Part shown: positions 1 through 11,395 of the stretch, piece after piece
Position numbering within the stretch: the stretch's first letter is position 1
Layout: each line of letters opens with the position of its first letter
Source of the DNA: Mytilus galloprovincialis
Lineage: Eukaryota; Mollusca; Bivalvia; Mytilida; Mytilidae
Length of the DNA: 64,000 bases
Assembly (NCBI RefSeq): GCF_965363235.1
Contig: NC_134841.1
Span: forward strand, 30,533,440 to 30,597,439
Reading direction: 5' to 3'
Notes under the pieces: model-generated
The model's input: the letters and a program-made list of their open reading frames with translations, nothing else
Databases searched by the model: none
What the model was told of the DNA's origin: nothing
Translations under genes and position numbers: made by a program

Positions 1-285
1 CAGAACTTCTCATTTCCGATCATGTTTTCCTTGATAAAAGTTGTTACTTACAAAGAGACTATGAAACCAAGAGTTCCAAGGGGTGAAGCGAAATTCAACA
101 TTACTATTACGAATTGGTTGATTGTTATGGAACATCTAATTCACATATTTTTTCAATTGTTATAACTGAATTACCCACAATCCCGTCCTCCCTTCCTCAA
201 ATTTGTTGACACAAGTAACACAACTAGACGGTGCCACATGTGGAGCAGAATGTACTTACCGGTCCGGCGAATCTCCCGTTTTTAT
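1..285. other. Left edge, no gene recognised
   Basis: AT-rich sequence with no supported exon or repeat boundary. It probably belongs to the intron upstream of the ADISSP exon at 2117, since that gene must continue off the left edge. Confidence 0.4.
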
Positions 286-1632
286 TAGCTCACATGGCCC
301 AAAGGGCCAAGTGGGCTTTTCTTATCACTTGGCGTCCGTCGTCCGTCGTCGTCTGTTAACTTTTACAAAAATCTTCTCCTCTGAAACCACTAGACCAAAT
401 TTATCCAAACTTGGCCACAATCATCTTTGGGGTATCTAGTTTAAAAGAAGTGTTCGATGACCCGGCCAATCAACCAAGATGGCCGCCATGGCTAAAAATA
501 GAACATAGGGGTAACATGTAGATTTTGGCTTATATCTCTGAAACCAAAGCATTAAGAGCAAATCTGACATGGGGGTACAATTGTTCATCAGGTCAAGATC
601 TATCTGTCCTGAAATTTTCAGACGAATCGGACAATCCGTTGTTGGGTTGCTGTCCCTGAATTGGTTAACTTAACGAAATTTTGCAGTTTTTGGTTATTAT
701 CTTGAATATTATTATAGATAGAGATAAACTGTAAACAGCAATAATGTTTAGCAAAGTAAGATCTACAAATAGGTCAACATGACCAAAATGGTCAATTGTG
801 TGATTGTCCGTTGTTGTAAATTTTTACCAATTTTTTGGTAAATTTTTGTTATCTTACAAAAATCTTCTCCTCTGAAACTACTGAGACAAATTAAGCCATA
901 CTTGGTCAAAATCATTATAAGGGTATCTAGTTTAAAAATGTGTCCGATGAACCCACTAGCCAACCAACATGGTCGACATAGCTAAACATAGAACATAGTG
1001 GGTAAAATGCAGTTTTTTGGCTTATATCTCTGAGACTAAAGCATTTAGAGCAAATTTTACATAGATAAAAATGTTCATCAGGCTAGGATATATTTGTTCT
1101 AAAATTTTCTGACGAATCAGACAAACTGTTGTTAGGCCCCTGAATTAGTAATTTTAAGGAATATTTATTGTTTTTGGTTATTATTTCGAATTTTGGTATA
1201 AATAAAGATAAACTGTAAACAGCAATAATGTTCAGCAAAGTAAGATTTACAAATAAGTCAACATGATCAAAATGATCTATTGACCTCGTAAGGAGTTATT
1301 GCCCTTTAAAGTCAAATTTGACAATTTTTCATAAATTTTTGTAAATTAAATCTTTACAAAAGTCTTCTCCTGGAACAACTGAGACAAATTTAAATAAACT
1401 TAGTCACAAATAAGCATAACGGTATTTAGTTTTTAAAAATGTGTCCGATAACCCTGCCTGCCAACCAACATGGCCAACATCGCTAAAAATAGAACAATGG
1501 GGGAAAATGCAGTTTTTGACTTTTTTTCTCTAAAACTAGGGCAAAAGTAGTATGACGGTTGCATTATAATTAAGCATCAATTGTAAATAAAAATATCATG
1601 TGAGCGACACAGGCTCCTTGGATCCTCTAGTT
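286..1632 (-). repeat. Dispersed repeat family A, reverse copy
   Basis: This copy opens with TTAGCTCACATGGCCC and closes with GTGAGCGACACAGGCTCC, which are inverted versions of the ends of the family A copy at 14859-16750. Inside, the module containing AGCAATAATGTT and AGCAAAGTAAGAT occurs near 740 and again near 1220, so the internal period is about 480 bp. The end nearest 340 carries the GTCCGTCGTCGTC-type low-complexity run typical of this family. No coding capacity is evident; the short reading frames here are chance. Confidence 0.75.
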
Positions 1633-2116
1633 TAGGGTCTTGTTGCTCAGTCTTTGGTTTTCCATATGCTGTGTTTTATAGATCGTTGTTTGTCTTTTAG
1701 TCTTTTTCCGTTATAATCTTACATAGACTAAGCTTTTGACACCACAAACATCGTCCGTCACCTGAAGTAAAACTTGTAAATACAAAAAAGTGTATAGAAA
1801 GATAAAGTTCTACAATAAAGCTACAGGCAAAAAGACATAAAATCAGTGGTAAGGATTGTCATTAAAGAAAAATAACCCCAATAAGGAGTCATTGTTGTTT
1901 ATTTATCTTTTTATCTATCTATTATTGTTTTTTATGATATTATGCCAAATTTATTATGCATATTTTTTTCATATTTAATGTTCTCCATGCAAACCGATAG
2001 GTATTAAAAAACCTGACCGAAAAGTTTCCCAACTCGCAAAACCTTTTATAGCAAGATCTAAAATATGATATGTAGGTTTTTTGAAGGAACAACTGTAACA
2101 GTTTCTTATATTTCAG
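1633..2116. other. Intron of the ADISSP homologue with a family D fragment
   Basis: Positions 1633-1740 hold a degraded piece of the short mussel repeat that I call family D (TTGGTTTTCCATATG, then TGTTTGTCTTTTAG). The rest is AT-rich and unassigned. It ends in a pyrimidine-rich acceptor, TATTTCAG, at 2109-2116. Confidence 0.4.
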
Positions 2117-3494
2117 GAAATGGTCATTCGCTCATGCTACATTTTTATGCTCATAAAGAAAAGCTATTAAAGGAGATACTATTCCTTAAAAGTTGTAGTG
2201 AACCAGAAAAGACTGTGAAATTGATTTTACACGCTAGGGTACTAGGTATGTAGACCAGACAGTATATATTATTCATTTATAGTGTTGTAACTCTTGACGT
2301 AAAATAAATTAGCTTTATTAAAATGTCTTTATATAATCTTGGTATAAAAAAAAACCATTTGATGCTGATGGCAGAATGTATAAGAATATATTCAACATGA
2401 CCTTTGCTTACTACGTCTTTTTGCCATAAAAGGCTAATGGATACTTCGCCTACATTAATTTTATCTTTATTATCTTCTTTTGTGAAATGAAATACTAGTA
2501 CACAGCATTTGAATTTTTATTTCTTCACGAAGACATCATGATTGAAAAATATATTGGTATCGAAGTTAACATTATCATTCCAATAGATGTGGGTGCTTCG
2601 TATATGAATATTGAATGAATAACCTCGAGGTATAGTAATATTGTCATGATAAATTATAGCTTTGTAATAAGGGATTATAGAGATAATGGCTAATGTCGAT
2701 ATGTGGTGACATAGAGATTACAAGGAGATGGCGGTGTTTCTCGAGAGAAACGAGATCTATGGAAAATCATTGTCTATTGAGAATAAGAAAGCGCTGTATA
2801 ACTTTAATGGAGATTTATGGCGATACGAAAGGTCGTTTAATCTACTTTGTTCATTGCTAAACTTGTCAAAGGAAAATTGTAAATTAATGTTGGTTGACTT
2901 TATAATAGAGCATTTAAAAATTATTTCAACGTTTACGTTCAATTGCAAATATTTCATACATATATAAGATGCTAAAAAGTAATTTTAAAGAGAGCATGAC
3001 ACATACGTGACAAAGAGGACATGGTCAACAAAGGCTTCAAAGTCTCATCCTGAACATGCATGAAATATTTATCACTGGACGTTAGGTAACCTACATTTAA
3101 TCAATCATAGTTTCGTCATAGAGGCAGATAATATATATTTTAAAGATCGATGTTCAAGTGACATAAATAATTTTACCGTTTAGTCCAGTGTCCTGAATAC
3201 AAGTGAAACATTAGCCACTGGAGGTAAACAATCTTGAAACATGTTGATTTCTTTGCGCCAGTCAAATTACGAAAAAGATGAATGATGATAATCTATTTTT
3301 GTTGACAATAGAAATTAAAATTACTGCAATCATTTATAATGTTGTATTTGTTATAAGAATACTTGCTATTTTTGCATTATACTGTATTTGTAGGTAGGGG
3401 TAAGGGAACACCAGCTTTAAAGAATGGCATCAAATGTTTTAAAGTGGACCCTGAATATGATTCTGACGCTATGAGTGACTGGCAAGGCTTTTGA
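2117..3494 (+). CDS. ADISSP: Adipose-secreted signaling protein homologue (C20orf27), 3' two exons
   Basis: These are the last two coding exons of a homologue of human C20orf27/ADISSP, a small conserved protein reported as a secreted adipose signal in mammals; its role in molluscs is not known to me. The exons are 2117-2245 and 3394-3494, ending in TGA at 3492-3494. The acceptors are TTTCAG and TTTGTAG, the donor after 2245 is GTATGT, and the junction is phase 1 on both sides. Joined, they give about 76 residues with the human landmarks in order: FYAHKEKLLKEILFL (human YSAHKEGVLKEEILL), KTVKLILHARVLG, GTPALKNGIKC (human GTPMLLDGVRC), and the ending EYDSDAMSDWQGF (human EYDSEHSDWHGFD). Earlier exons, including the HVHFD region, are not in the window. 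The 1.15-kb intron shows no recognisable element. The match rests on memory of the human protein but is long and collinear. Confidence 0.85.
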
Positions 3495-4439
3495 TTTTGG
3501 TGTATAACAGTTTTTGTTGAGGAAGCGAAACATAGCGGTCTATCATTCCGTCATCTTTTAGGATTTGTCTGTATTTGTTTTTAGACATCAATTAATTTGT
3601 CAAACCTCCAAAGGATTTTATTAATTCTATTCAAAGCTTTTTTTATTTTTTTATACCAGAGCAAAATTTGTTTTTCTTGATCTTTTTTTTTTTGTATTTT
3701 ACTAACAGATTAATTTAATCCTGTTCACATTTACAGACAGTCTGGCTCATACCACATCTTCTTATATCTGTAATCTGGATAGGATTTATTTCTTTTGACA
3801 TGATACATTTGTAAACCATTTTGATGGTTATGAAACTTAAACTTCATAGATATAAGAAGATTTGGTATGCGTGCCAATGAGACAATATATCTTATATTCG
3901 AGATCAAGAAAAAGAATCTGAAGAAAAAAATGATTTTTTAGAAAACATTCTGTCTTTTAATGAAAAGTCATCATTACAGTCAACATTATACTTTACACCG
4001 ACAGCAGCTATCGAAAGTAGGACACGGGTTTCCGCAAAAACTTTTATATCTTTTAAATTTCAAATTACTAGACGGATTTCAAGTTTTTTTCTTGTAATAA
4101 CACAATCATGTTGTATTGACCTATACTAATGGATGAGGAATATTGTTGGTTGTTTTACCAAACGTTTAAACGTTAAAAGAATATATGTTGTAATATTGTG
4201 TATGTTGTATCATCAAATGATATTTTAATCAAAAGTATGTTTAACATATTAGATATATATATATATATACGTCTTGCCGTGTTTTTTTATTCAAGACACA
4301 CAATTGACAACTCAAACAGACTGCACCTCCTGTATCCTTCTTTTTACATCACAATTTCTTACCCTCCGATACACATACTAAAAATCAGCTCAATATAAGA
4401 AGGCGTTTTAAAAAAGACTTAAATAAAACTCGTGCATTC
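3495..4439. other. 3' flank of ADISSP with a small inverted pair
   Basis: No gene is seen. An inverted pair of family B ends lies here: CATACCACATCTTCTTATAT at 3749-3768 and its approximate complement ATATAAGAAGATTTGGTATG near 3850-3869. A TA run lies near 4252-4270. The remainder is AT-rich and unassigned. Confidence 0.4.
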
Positions 4440-4790
4440 TTTCAATGCAAGACTTTCAGCTTAATTTAATCAAAAGGAAGTTTCGAACCTTCAAGTCAGC
4501 TCACAGTCAGTTAAAGAAAAAGCCTATATCTCACATGTGAAAGAGTATGGCAGCTGCATCTGGGACCCACACACAAAATCACAAAAATCACAAATAGAAA
4601 TCGGGTTCAAAGACGAGCAGCCAGGTATACATGCAATCGATACCATAACACCAGCTCTGTGACAAACATGCTTAACCATCTCAACTGGCCAACGCTTGAA
4701 CTTAGAAGAATTAGAACAAGACTTATATTTTGCTTAAAATTATACACCACCAAGTAGTAATATACCGTACGACATTGTTTTAAAATACCA
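4440..4790 (+). mobile_element. Degraded LINE fragment (reverse transcriptase C-terminus)
   Basis: The plus strand translates in two frames to the usual C-terminal stretch of a LINE reverse transcriptase. The first piece has SVKEKAY, then VKEYGSCIWDPHT. After a frame change comes RRAARYTCNRYHNTSSVTNM followed by LNHLNWPTLELRRIRTRLIF. This order (YGSxxWDPHT, QRRAARxxxxxY, NTSSVTxML, LxWxTLExRR) is typical of Jockey/CR1-type LINEs in bivalves. Stops and at least one frameshift show a dead 5'-truncated copy. The clade is not resolved. Confidence 0.8.
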
Positions 4791-5149
4791 TTAGACAGTC
4801 GAACAAGTTGCTTTTAAAAAAAAAATCAATATGTGAACCTTAGAACTTTTTTTTATGCAAATCTTATTTCAACTGAATTGTAAATTATATCTCAGTGTTT
4901 TCATTATCATGTGTGTGGAGGATAATATTTTCTCTTTATTGTAAATCAGGACACTTTGGGTATGTTGAGAGTGGTGTTAAATATAAAGAGGAGATAATTA
5001 ATGTTTTTATTTCGATATTAATTTTTACCAACGTGAAAGTTCAAACTACTAGCTACCAATGGATGACACTTCTAGGGTTCTTATTGGTAGAGGTAATATT
5101 TCACCTAAGTCCAACAGCCATTTTATTTACTTTTCTGTTAAAAAAAACA

Positions 5150-5440
5150 TATTAAATAGATATAGGAAGATGTGGTATGAGTGCCAATGAGACAATTTTC
5201 CATCCAAGTAACACTTTATAAAAGTAAACCATTATAGATCAAGGTATGGCATTAAACACAGAGCCTTGGCTCACAGTGAACAGCAAGCTATAAAGGGCCC
5301 AAAAAAATACTAGTATAAAACCATTCTAATGGGAAACTCCGGTCTATATAGAAACGAGAAACACGTATGAACTACATAAACAGACGACAACTACTGTACA
5401 TTAGATTCCTGACTAAGGATAGGTGCAAACATTTACAGCG
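5150..5440 (+). repeat. Dispersed repeat family B, diverged copy
   Basis: It starts with ATAGGAAGATGTGGTATGAG followed by TGCCAATGAGACAATTTTCC, then TATAGATCAAGGTATGGC and CATAAACAGACGACAACT. This is the order of the common mussel repeat also seen at 30775, 35310, 36785, 37700 and 40040. No coding capacity. Confidence 0.7.
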
Positions 5441-5662
5441 GGATTAAACGTTTAAGTACGATTATTTTGTTTCATAGACTGTGGAATGTTTATTCCTACC
5501 AATAAGACAAAAGCTACTTGCTAATCATTTGTTTTGTGCATGCCGTAAAACCCTGTTCCACATTAGAAATGGGGTTGGATCAAGCTAATACATTCAATTT
5601 GCTGCTTACACATGTATACTTAATATACCTGTCCGAAATCAGGAGCCTGTTTTTGTTGTTGC

Positions 5663-5944
5663 TTATTTTAGTGTCTGTTTTTCGTTGTTTAGTATAAAAA
5701 AATTGCCATTAATTTGATGCAGATATGTGCATAATGGTGAAAATATACCACCCATGGGCGCTCTTATAACTTGTTTGTATAACTGTCCATTAAGCCCAAA
5801 TTCATTGTTTCTTAGAAATAATTTTACAAATGCAGTTAAACCTTTTTTGTTGGAAATCTTTGAAGGGTATTCTTGTGTATCAATTAATTCTATTGCATTG
5901 ATAACTGTTTCTATTAAATTAACAATGATCATATTTGTGTACAT
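5663..5944 (-). mobile_element. Penelope-like element fragment (reverse transcriptase)
   Basis: The minus strand encodes about 93 residues resembling the central reverse transcriptase of Penelope-like elements. It contains YTNM (family YTNMP or YTNIP), then FLRNNEFGLNGQLYKQVI and RAPMGGIFSP, where the family has GAPMGAIPSP. There is no start, no GIY-YIG domain and no flanking sequence of the element, so this is a small truncated relic. A second Penelope-type fragment lies at 51681-52076. Confidence 0.7.
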
Positions 5945-6180
5945 TTACGTTACATCATATGCATATAAGGCCGTGTTCACACCAACCGCCGTGTACAGTA
6001 AACATGTTTACATTTGGTTTTATAATGTAATGTACACTAGTTTCACATTGAATTTGTTCACATCTATACACCTTGTTTAGTTACCTGTACATAAGATTTG
6101 TTTCCACTTGTAAACTATATGTCATTTAAATGTTCATTACGTAGAACCAAATTCAAATTTTCGGACAACTTTTCTAGCAG

Positions 6181-6435
6181 TTAGGGAACGACCATTTGAC
6201 TTTAAAAAAAAAAAAGGGGGGGATGGATTTTTCCACAATTTGATTAAAAAAAATCGGGTCATACAGATGATTAGAATAAACAAATATTCTGAATCCAAAG
6301 TTTCCCAATACATTATAGTGTTAAATATTGAATTGGTACCATCGAAACAAAAATATAAATATAAACTTTCGCGCGAGAAAAAATTCAGAACCCCCTCCCC
6401 CACTTTTTTTTTTAAGTAAAGTGGTTGCTCCTTAA
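6181..6435. mobile_element. Small TIR element (MITE) with poly-A/poly-G subterminal runs
   Basis: The left end TTAGGGAACGACCATTTGAC followed by an A-run and G-run matches the inverted right end, a C-run and T-run followed by TAAAGTGGTTGCTCCTTAA, at about 80 percent. The TIR is roughly 25 bp. The AGGGAACGACCATTT type of end is known from hAT-type MITEs in molluscs, but I cannot define a target duplication here. Confidence 0.55.
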
Positions 6436-6680
6436 AGAAAGTAATTTTGGATGATTTGCAGTAGTTTAAAGATGTCTCGATTACGCATTAAAAACGTAGG
6501 CTGCATCAGCGTGCTTACAGACGAAGAAAAATAATTGCAATGTTAAGGATCACTACATTTCTATCTTTTCTGTTTGTAAAAATGTTTCAAATGGTATTTT
6601 TTCTCCAAGGAGTATTTGGCAAAGGGAGGGGGTAATGTTTTTTTTTTTTATTGCTAATTGTATTTTAACGGATCCTAGAT

Positions 6681-7826
6681 CAGGGCCGTAACTACCTATG
6701 AGGCAGGGGAGGCAAATGCCTCCCCTGAATTTTCTACAACATTTTTTTTTTAAGTTATTTATAATGAAATATTGACAATATGTACACGAAGAACTTGAAT
6801 TTATATAAAAAACAACACAAGTTTGTACAGTTTTAACAGTGTTATCATGATACGTGATATATCTGTCATTTTCCGGATTTTTGATCGAAAGTGAACCGTT
6901 TCAGTATTTTTATTTATTTTTTTTCGTGTGGCCGTCCGTCTTTTATTCAGTATTCGTACGAGAACACATATGAAACTTTGCTTTCGACAATTTTGAATAA
7001 AACTTAACTATTCATTTTTATTTAGGTGCTCAATTAAGCAGAGGAAGTTTCCATTGTATTGTGAATCTTTTATGATATCGGAAATTCGTTACCGGCTAAA
7101 TGAGCTGTTGGGTTATTAAATTTGTTTTAACGTCTCCCGATCGTACGAGAACAATCTGGTCAATGCCTTAGTAGTTAAACACTCCCATTCGTTGTAGCAG
7201 GGACTTTCTATACTAAGTATATACTATTATATATAGGTCCCTGGTTGTAGTTATATACATGTCGTTATATACAAAAAAAGTACACTTAAAATTACGTTAA
7301 TTCAAGGTCCTAGATATATATAAAACAAAATGTTGCATTCTATGATTTTGCTTTATATGTTTTTTTAACTTACCTGTTTGATTTCTAACAAAAATATCTT
7401 TAAATACAGATAATAATTGTTTGCATAAAAAACCGCTTCCAGGATCCAGCAATGAGCTGATGTTTCTTAAAATTAAGAAAATCGAAGGAAAACGGGTCAT
7501 TTTTAGCTATATTCAGAAAAAAAATCAGCGCTCCCAATGTATTTAATGTTAATAATTATAGGTCAAAGTACGGCCTTCAAGACGGAGCCTTAACTCACCC
7601 GAACAGCAATCTCAGCTTGTTTTGCATAAAAATTGCTTTCAGGTTAAAGCAATACTGGTGTTTCTTAAAGTAAGGAAATCGAAGGAAAACGGGTCATTTT
7701 TAGCCATTTTACCGAGAGAAAAAAATCGGCGGGGAGCTGCGCCCCCAACCCCCCTCTCAAGGGGTCCTCAATCGGCGGCCCCCAAACCCCTGCCTCCCCT
7801 GAATTCGAACCTTAGTTACGGCCCTG
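6681..7826. mobile_element. hAT-like TIR element with 5-bp target duplication
   Basis: The ends are CAGGGCCGTAACTA and its inverse TAGTTACGGCCCTG. The flanks share TAGAT on both sides (6676-6680 and 7827-7831). The subterminal regions carry GCCTCCCCTGAATT on both ends. Two internal direct repeats, 7419-7535 and 7620-7740, share AAATCGAAGGAAAACGGGTC and are separated by a family B scrap near 7560-7615. CAG ends fit hAT. The usual hAT duplication is 8 bp, but a 5-bp group (hAT5) is described. No transposase remains. Confidence 0.65.
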
Positions 7827-8351
7827 TAGATACTACACAAACAAACAATTAACCTCACCCTTTTTCAGTAATGCATTTATGAGTGAATCGTTGTTTGAGT
7901 AAAGACCAGTGGCAAACATTTCTGTCCATGTGTACGTCCAGTCGATTCGGGAAGACATTTTCAAATGAATTATGTGTTCGGCAATGATGATGGATGCGTC
8001 TTTGTAAGGGGTTAATAAGGCCACGTAAAGTGTTTTTATAACAAATAAATATATCAAGTTTAGACAAATATTTCTGTAAAGAACCTTATTAATAAGTGTT
8101 ATAAGTATCAATTTTATATAAAAATCGTTTCCTTTTTAAATATACATGGGAAAATTAAAGTTCTGAATGCCTAGTTTTGTGTACACTTAACCTATGCAAG
8201 GCCTACATCGACTATCGACTGCGTGTAGACAAAACATGATTTTTAAACTACATGTAAACATTGAGTTTTATCAATGGGAACGTAATTATGTTTAGTTTAT
8301 GTGTGAGTTACAGTAACACAACACCGAGTTTAGGTCAATGTGAACACGGCC

Positions 8352-9130
8352 TAAGTGAGTTAGCGATCAGTGTAAAGTTCTTTATTGCCATGTTTTAAAT
8401 ATATTGAATACACCGTATGGAGGTGCTCTTAATTGCAGGAAGCTAATACAGATAAGAAGAACAAATGTTCCGAATGAATAAAAAGAAAGTTTCCGAATAT
8501 TCCTCCATTAGACCATCATTGCTAACTAATAAATATGCGTGAATCCTCAGGGGTTCACACAACAAGACAATACACTCACAGTCACTCATTTAGGCACATA
8601 CAGACAAAAAAAGACTCCAGGCCTATAAATTTTCATTCTATCAAAGGACAATCATCCGATGGAACCTTTTACCAGTTACTGCTCAACTTATTTTACAAAA
8701 GTTCAAAAATGAATATAGCATAAAACAGTGTGTGGAATAGATATCTGCATCAATAGATTACTAGTAAATGACTATTCTACTAGAAATATTTTCTCTTGCG
8801 GAGATTTTGAATAATATGACGGCACCCGCTTCAGACGAAATAGAAGGGGACTATACGTTTGCACTCTGTCCGTCTGTCAGTTCATTAGTCAGTCCGGCAT
8901 ATCAGTTTTCCATACTTTTTTTCGTTCATGCTTGAAGATATTTTAATTTTTGATTTTTGTTCCGGTCTGATGATTTTGTGCACAGATACGGTCCTTGGAC
9001 TTAGAAAAGAAAAGTCCACTTAAATAATCAGTTTTACACACTTTTTTTGCTTGAAGATATCGATTTGATAATTAGTGTATAGCTTTATCATGACTAGTTA
9101 CAGACCAAATTTAAATTGTGTTCCGGTCTG
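8352..9130. other. Unassigned, with a degraded tandem repeat near its right end
   Basis: No gene is seen. From about 8813 the text GTCCGTCTGTCAG, then TTGTTCCGGTCTGA at 8957 and TGTTCCGGTCTGA near 9119, with TGCTTGAAGATAT at 8930 and 9049, indicates two or more degenerate units of a dispersed repeat of about 120-160 bp. Confidence 0.4.
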
Positions 9131-10030
9131 AAGGTTTCAAGCAGAGTTCTATCTATAATAGTATTAATATTCAAGATAATAACCAAAAGCTGCAAAATAT
9201 TCTTTAAATTACCAATTCAGAGGCAGCAGCCCAACAACAAAATTTCAGGGCAGACAGATCTTGACCCAATGAACAATTTATCCACAGCAGGTTTACTGTA
9301 AATGGTTTCAGAGATATGAGCCAAAAACTGCATTTTACCCTGTGTACTATTTTCAGCCATGTCGGCCATCTTGGTTCACGGGCAGGGTCATTGGACACAT
9401 TTTTTAAACTAGATACCCTAATGATGATTGTGGACAAGTTTGGTTAAATTTGTCTTAGTAGCTTCAGAGAAGAAGATTTTTGTAAAAGATTACAAAAATT
9501 TAAAAAAAATTGTTCAAAATTGACTACAAAGGGCTATTACTCCTTAAGGGGTCAACTGAACATTTTGGTCATTTAACTTATTTGTAGAGCTTACTTTGCT
9601 GAACATTATTGCTGTTTACAGTTTATCTCTATCTATAATAATATTCAAGATTATAACCAAAAACAGCAAAATGTCCTTAAAATTACCAATTTAGGGGCAG
9701 CAACCCAACAACGAGTTGTCCGATTCATCTGAAAATTTCAGGGCAAATAAATATTGACCTGATAAACAATTTAACCCCCATGTCAGATTTGCTCTGAATG
9801 CTTTGATTTCAGAGATATAAGCCAAAATCTACATTTTACCCCTATGTTCTATTTTTAGACATGGCGGTCATCTTGGTTGGTTGGCCGGGTTACCGGACAC
9901 ATTTTTCAAACTAGATACCCCAATGATGATTGTGGCCAAGTTTGGTTTAATTTGTTCCAATAGTTTCAGAGGAGAAGATTTTTGTAAAAGTTCACGACGA
10001 CGGACGATGCCAGGGCCAATGAGCTAAAAA
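9131..10030 (+). repeat. Dispersed repeat family A, truncated copy
   Basis: It contains the family A module (TTACTTTGCTGAACATTATT, then GCAGCAACCCAACAACG, then GCCAAGTTTGGTTTAATTTG) and ends with GACGACGGACGATGCC followed by GCCAATGAGCTAAAAA. The module start is present twice (near 9155 and 9640). The 5' end is missing. Confidence 0.75.
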
Positions 10031-10545
10031 TGGGACTAGGAAACAAGAGCAATGCTCTTATTTAAATGTATCCATTTATTGTATAAATCATTTTATTTCA
10101 AAAGGTAGTAGACCTTGCTAATTATTTCTTGTATACAAATTATATCATGTGTTCTGGAGATGACGTCTAAAATATGTCATTTGTTCTTGACTCAATTTAT
10201 ACGGTTTAACAGCTGCCTTAAACAGCACTGAATTGTATGTGTCAACATCACAACCGTTCGTTTATTAAGTTCAGAGTTATGCCTCTTTGTCCGACGAACA
10301 CCGCTATTAACAACTTAAAATTATGATAAATGGAAAGAAAAGAGCAACTGGTTCAAGAATGATTGTGCAAAAAAATAACTCCCAAAACTAACACCAATCA
10401 CAAATTACAGTTTTATTTTTATATGCCTAAATTATTTGTAAAGATTGCGACTACTGTCACAGAAAGCTCGACATAGAGATATTAATCCGGCGGCGGCGTT
10501 AGCTTACCTATTAAAAGCTAATATTTAGGAAGGTAGAATACCTGC
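10031..10545. other. No feature recognised
   Basis: AT-rich sequence in which I see no exon, TIR pair or tandem repeat. Confidence 0.4.
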
Positions 10546-11045
10546 ATGGATCCTTCGTACTTTGTATATAGATGCCTTGTTATGAAGTTTCCGTCTGTCA
10601 TATGTCCATTGTCCTTGACCTCATTTTCATGGTTCAGTGACTACTTGAAAAAAGTTGATATTTTTAGTACTGGTTTGCTTAATTCCTCTCTTATGAGAAA
10701 CAGGACAACTATATTTGGTATGTGCGTACCTTGCAAGGGCCTCATGCCTGTTAGTTTTCATGGTTAAGTCCATATCTCAGGTACTATAAGCAATAGGTCT
10801 ACTCTATTTGGTGTATGGAATGATTATAAGATGTACATTTCAATCTTGCCGGTGTTCTCTGACCTTGACCTAATTTTCATGGTTCAGTGTCAGTCTGGCA
10901 TGTTTTATTTGACCTTGACCTCATTTTTACGGTTTATTGCTTCATGTTATTTATTTTTTTTCTGTTTTTCTTATAATAATAGCAATAGCTCAACTATATT
11001 TGTTGTATGGAATGATTGTAAGTTGAATATGTCTGTCTGACAATA
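10546..11045 (+). repeat. Tandem dispersed repeat family C, plus-orientation copy
   Basis: Units of about 150 bp share GACCTTGACCTCATTTTC or its variants, ATGGTTCAGTG, and a phrase like CTATATTTGGTATGTG or ATTTGTTGTATGGAATGATT. At least three units are visible. The same family runs in the other orientation at 33645-34400 and as a scrap at 50641-50885. Confidence 0.7.
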
Positions 11046-11325
11046 ATAACTATTAAGGACCGGTTTAAGCTGTGATGTAACATTGATGTATTATCGGAAA
11101 TTGTAATTCTAATATGAGATAAAAAAAAAATAAATAAGAATAAAAAGTTACTTTAACATGCATATGCATGTGCATACGCTTATAACTGGATCAATATGAT
11201 TATCATTTCGATTTGTATTGGCAAATAGTTAACTAACTACGCACATATTATACAAATTCATTCAGGAAGTACAAGTTTATAGCCTACCATGGTTTACATA
11301 AATTAAGTAGTCTCATAAGGTCACA

Positions 11326-11395
11326 ATGAATATTTTACACTCTGCAGTATTTGTTACACTAGTTATTGCATGTGCAAATTTTCCTGTGACTTACG
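11326..11395 (+). CDS. Probable signal-peptide first exon of an unidentified secreted protein
   Basis: An ATG at 11326 opens a short frame, MNILHSAVFVTLVIACANF followed by PVTY, which has the form of a cleavable signal peptide: short polar start, hydrophobic core of about 14 residues, small residues near the end. It runs straight into a strong donor, G|GTAAGTC, at 11395/11396, leaving phase 1, the usual phase for signal-peptide exons. I could not find the next exon; the following 2.3 kb holds only repeats and unassigned sequence, and the foldback element begins at 13695. A candidate 3' piece near 12120-12215 is too weak to call. The protein could be any small secreted molluscan product. The assignment as a real exon is inference from these two signals only. 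Confidence 0.45.

Larger units (their letters stand above)
5969..8351. mobile_element. PIF/Harbinger-like TIR element with nested insertions
   Basis: The left end reads GGCCGTGTTCACA and the right end TGTGAACACGGCC, a perfect 13-bp inverted pair. Each end is flanked by TAA (5966-5968 and 8352-8354). A 3-bp TWA target duplication with GC-rich ends is typical of PIF/Harbinger. I see no transposase, so it is non-autonomous or gutted. Two elements sit inside it at 6181-6435 and 6681-7826, which account for about 1.4 kb of its 2.4 kb. Confidence 0.65.
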
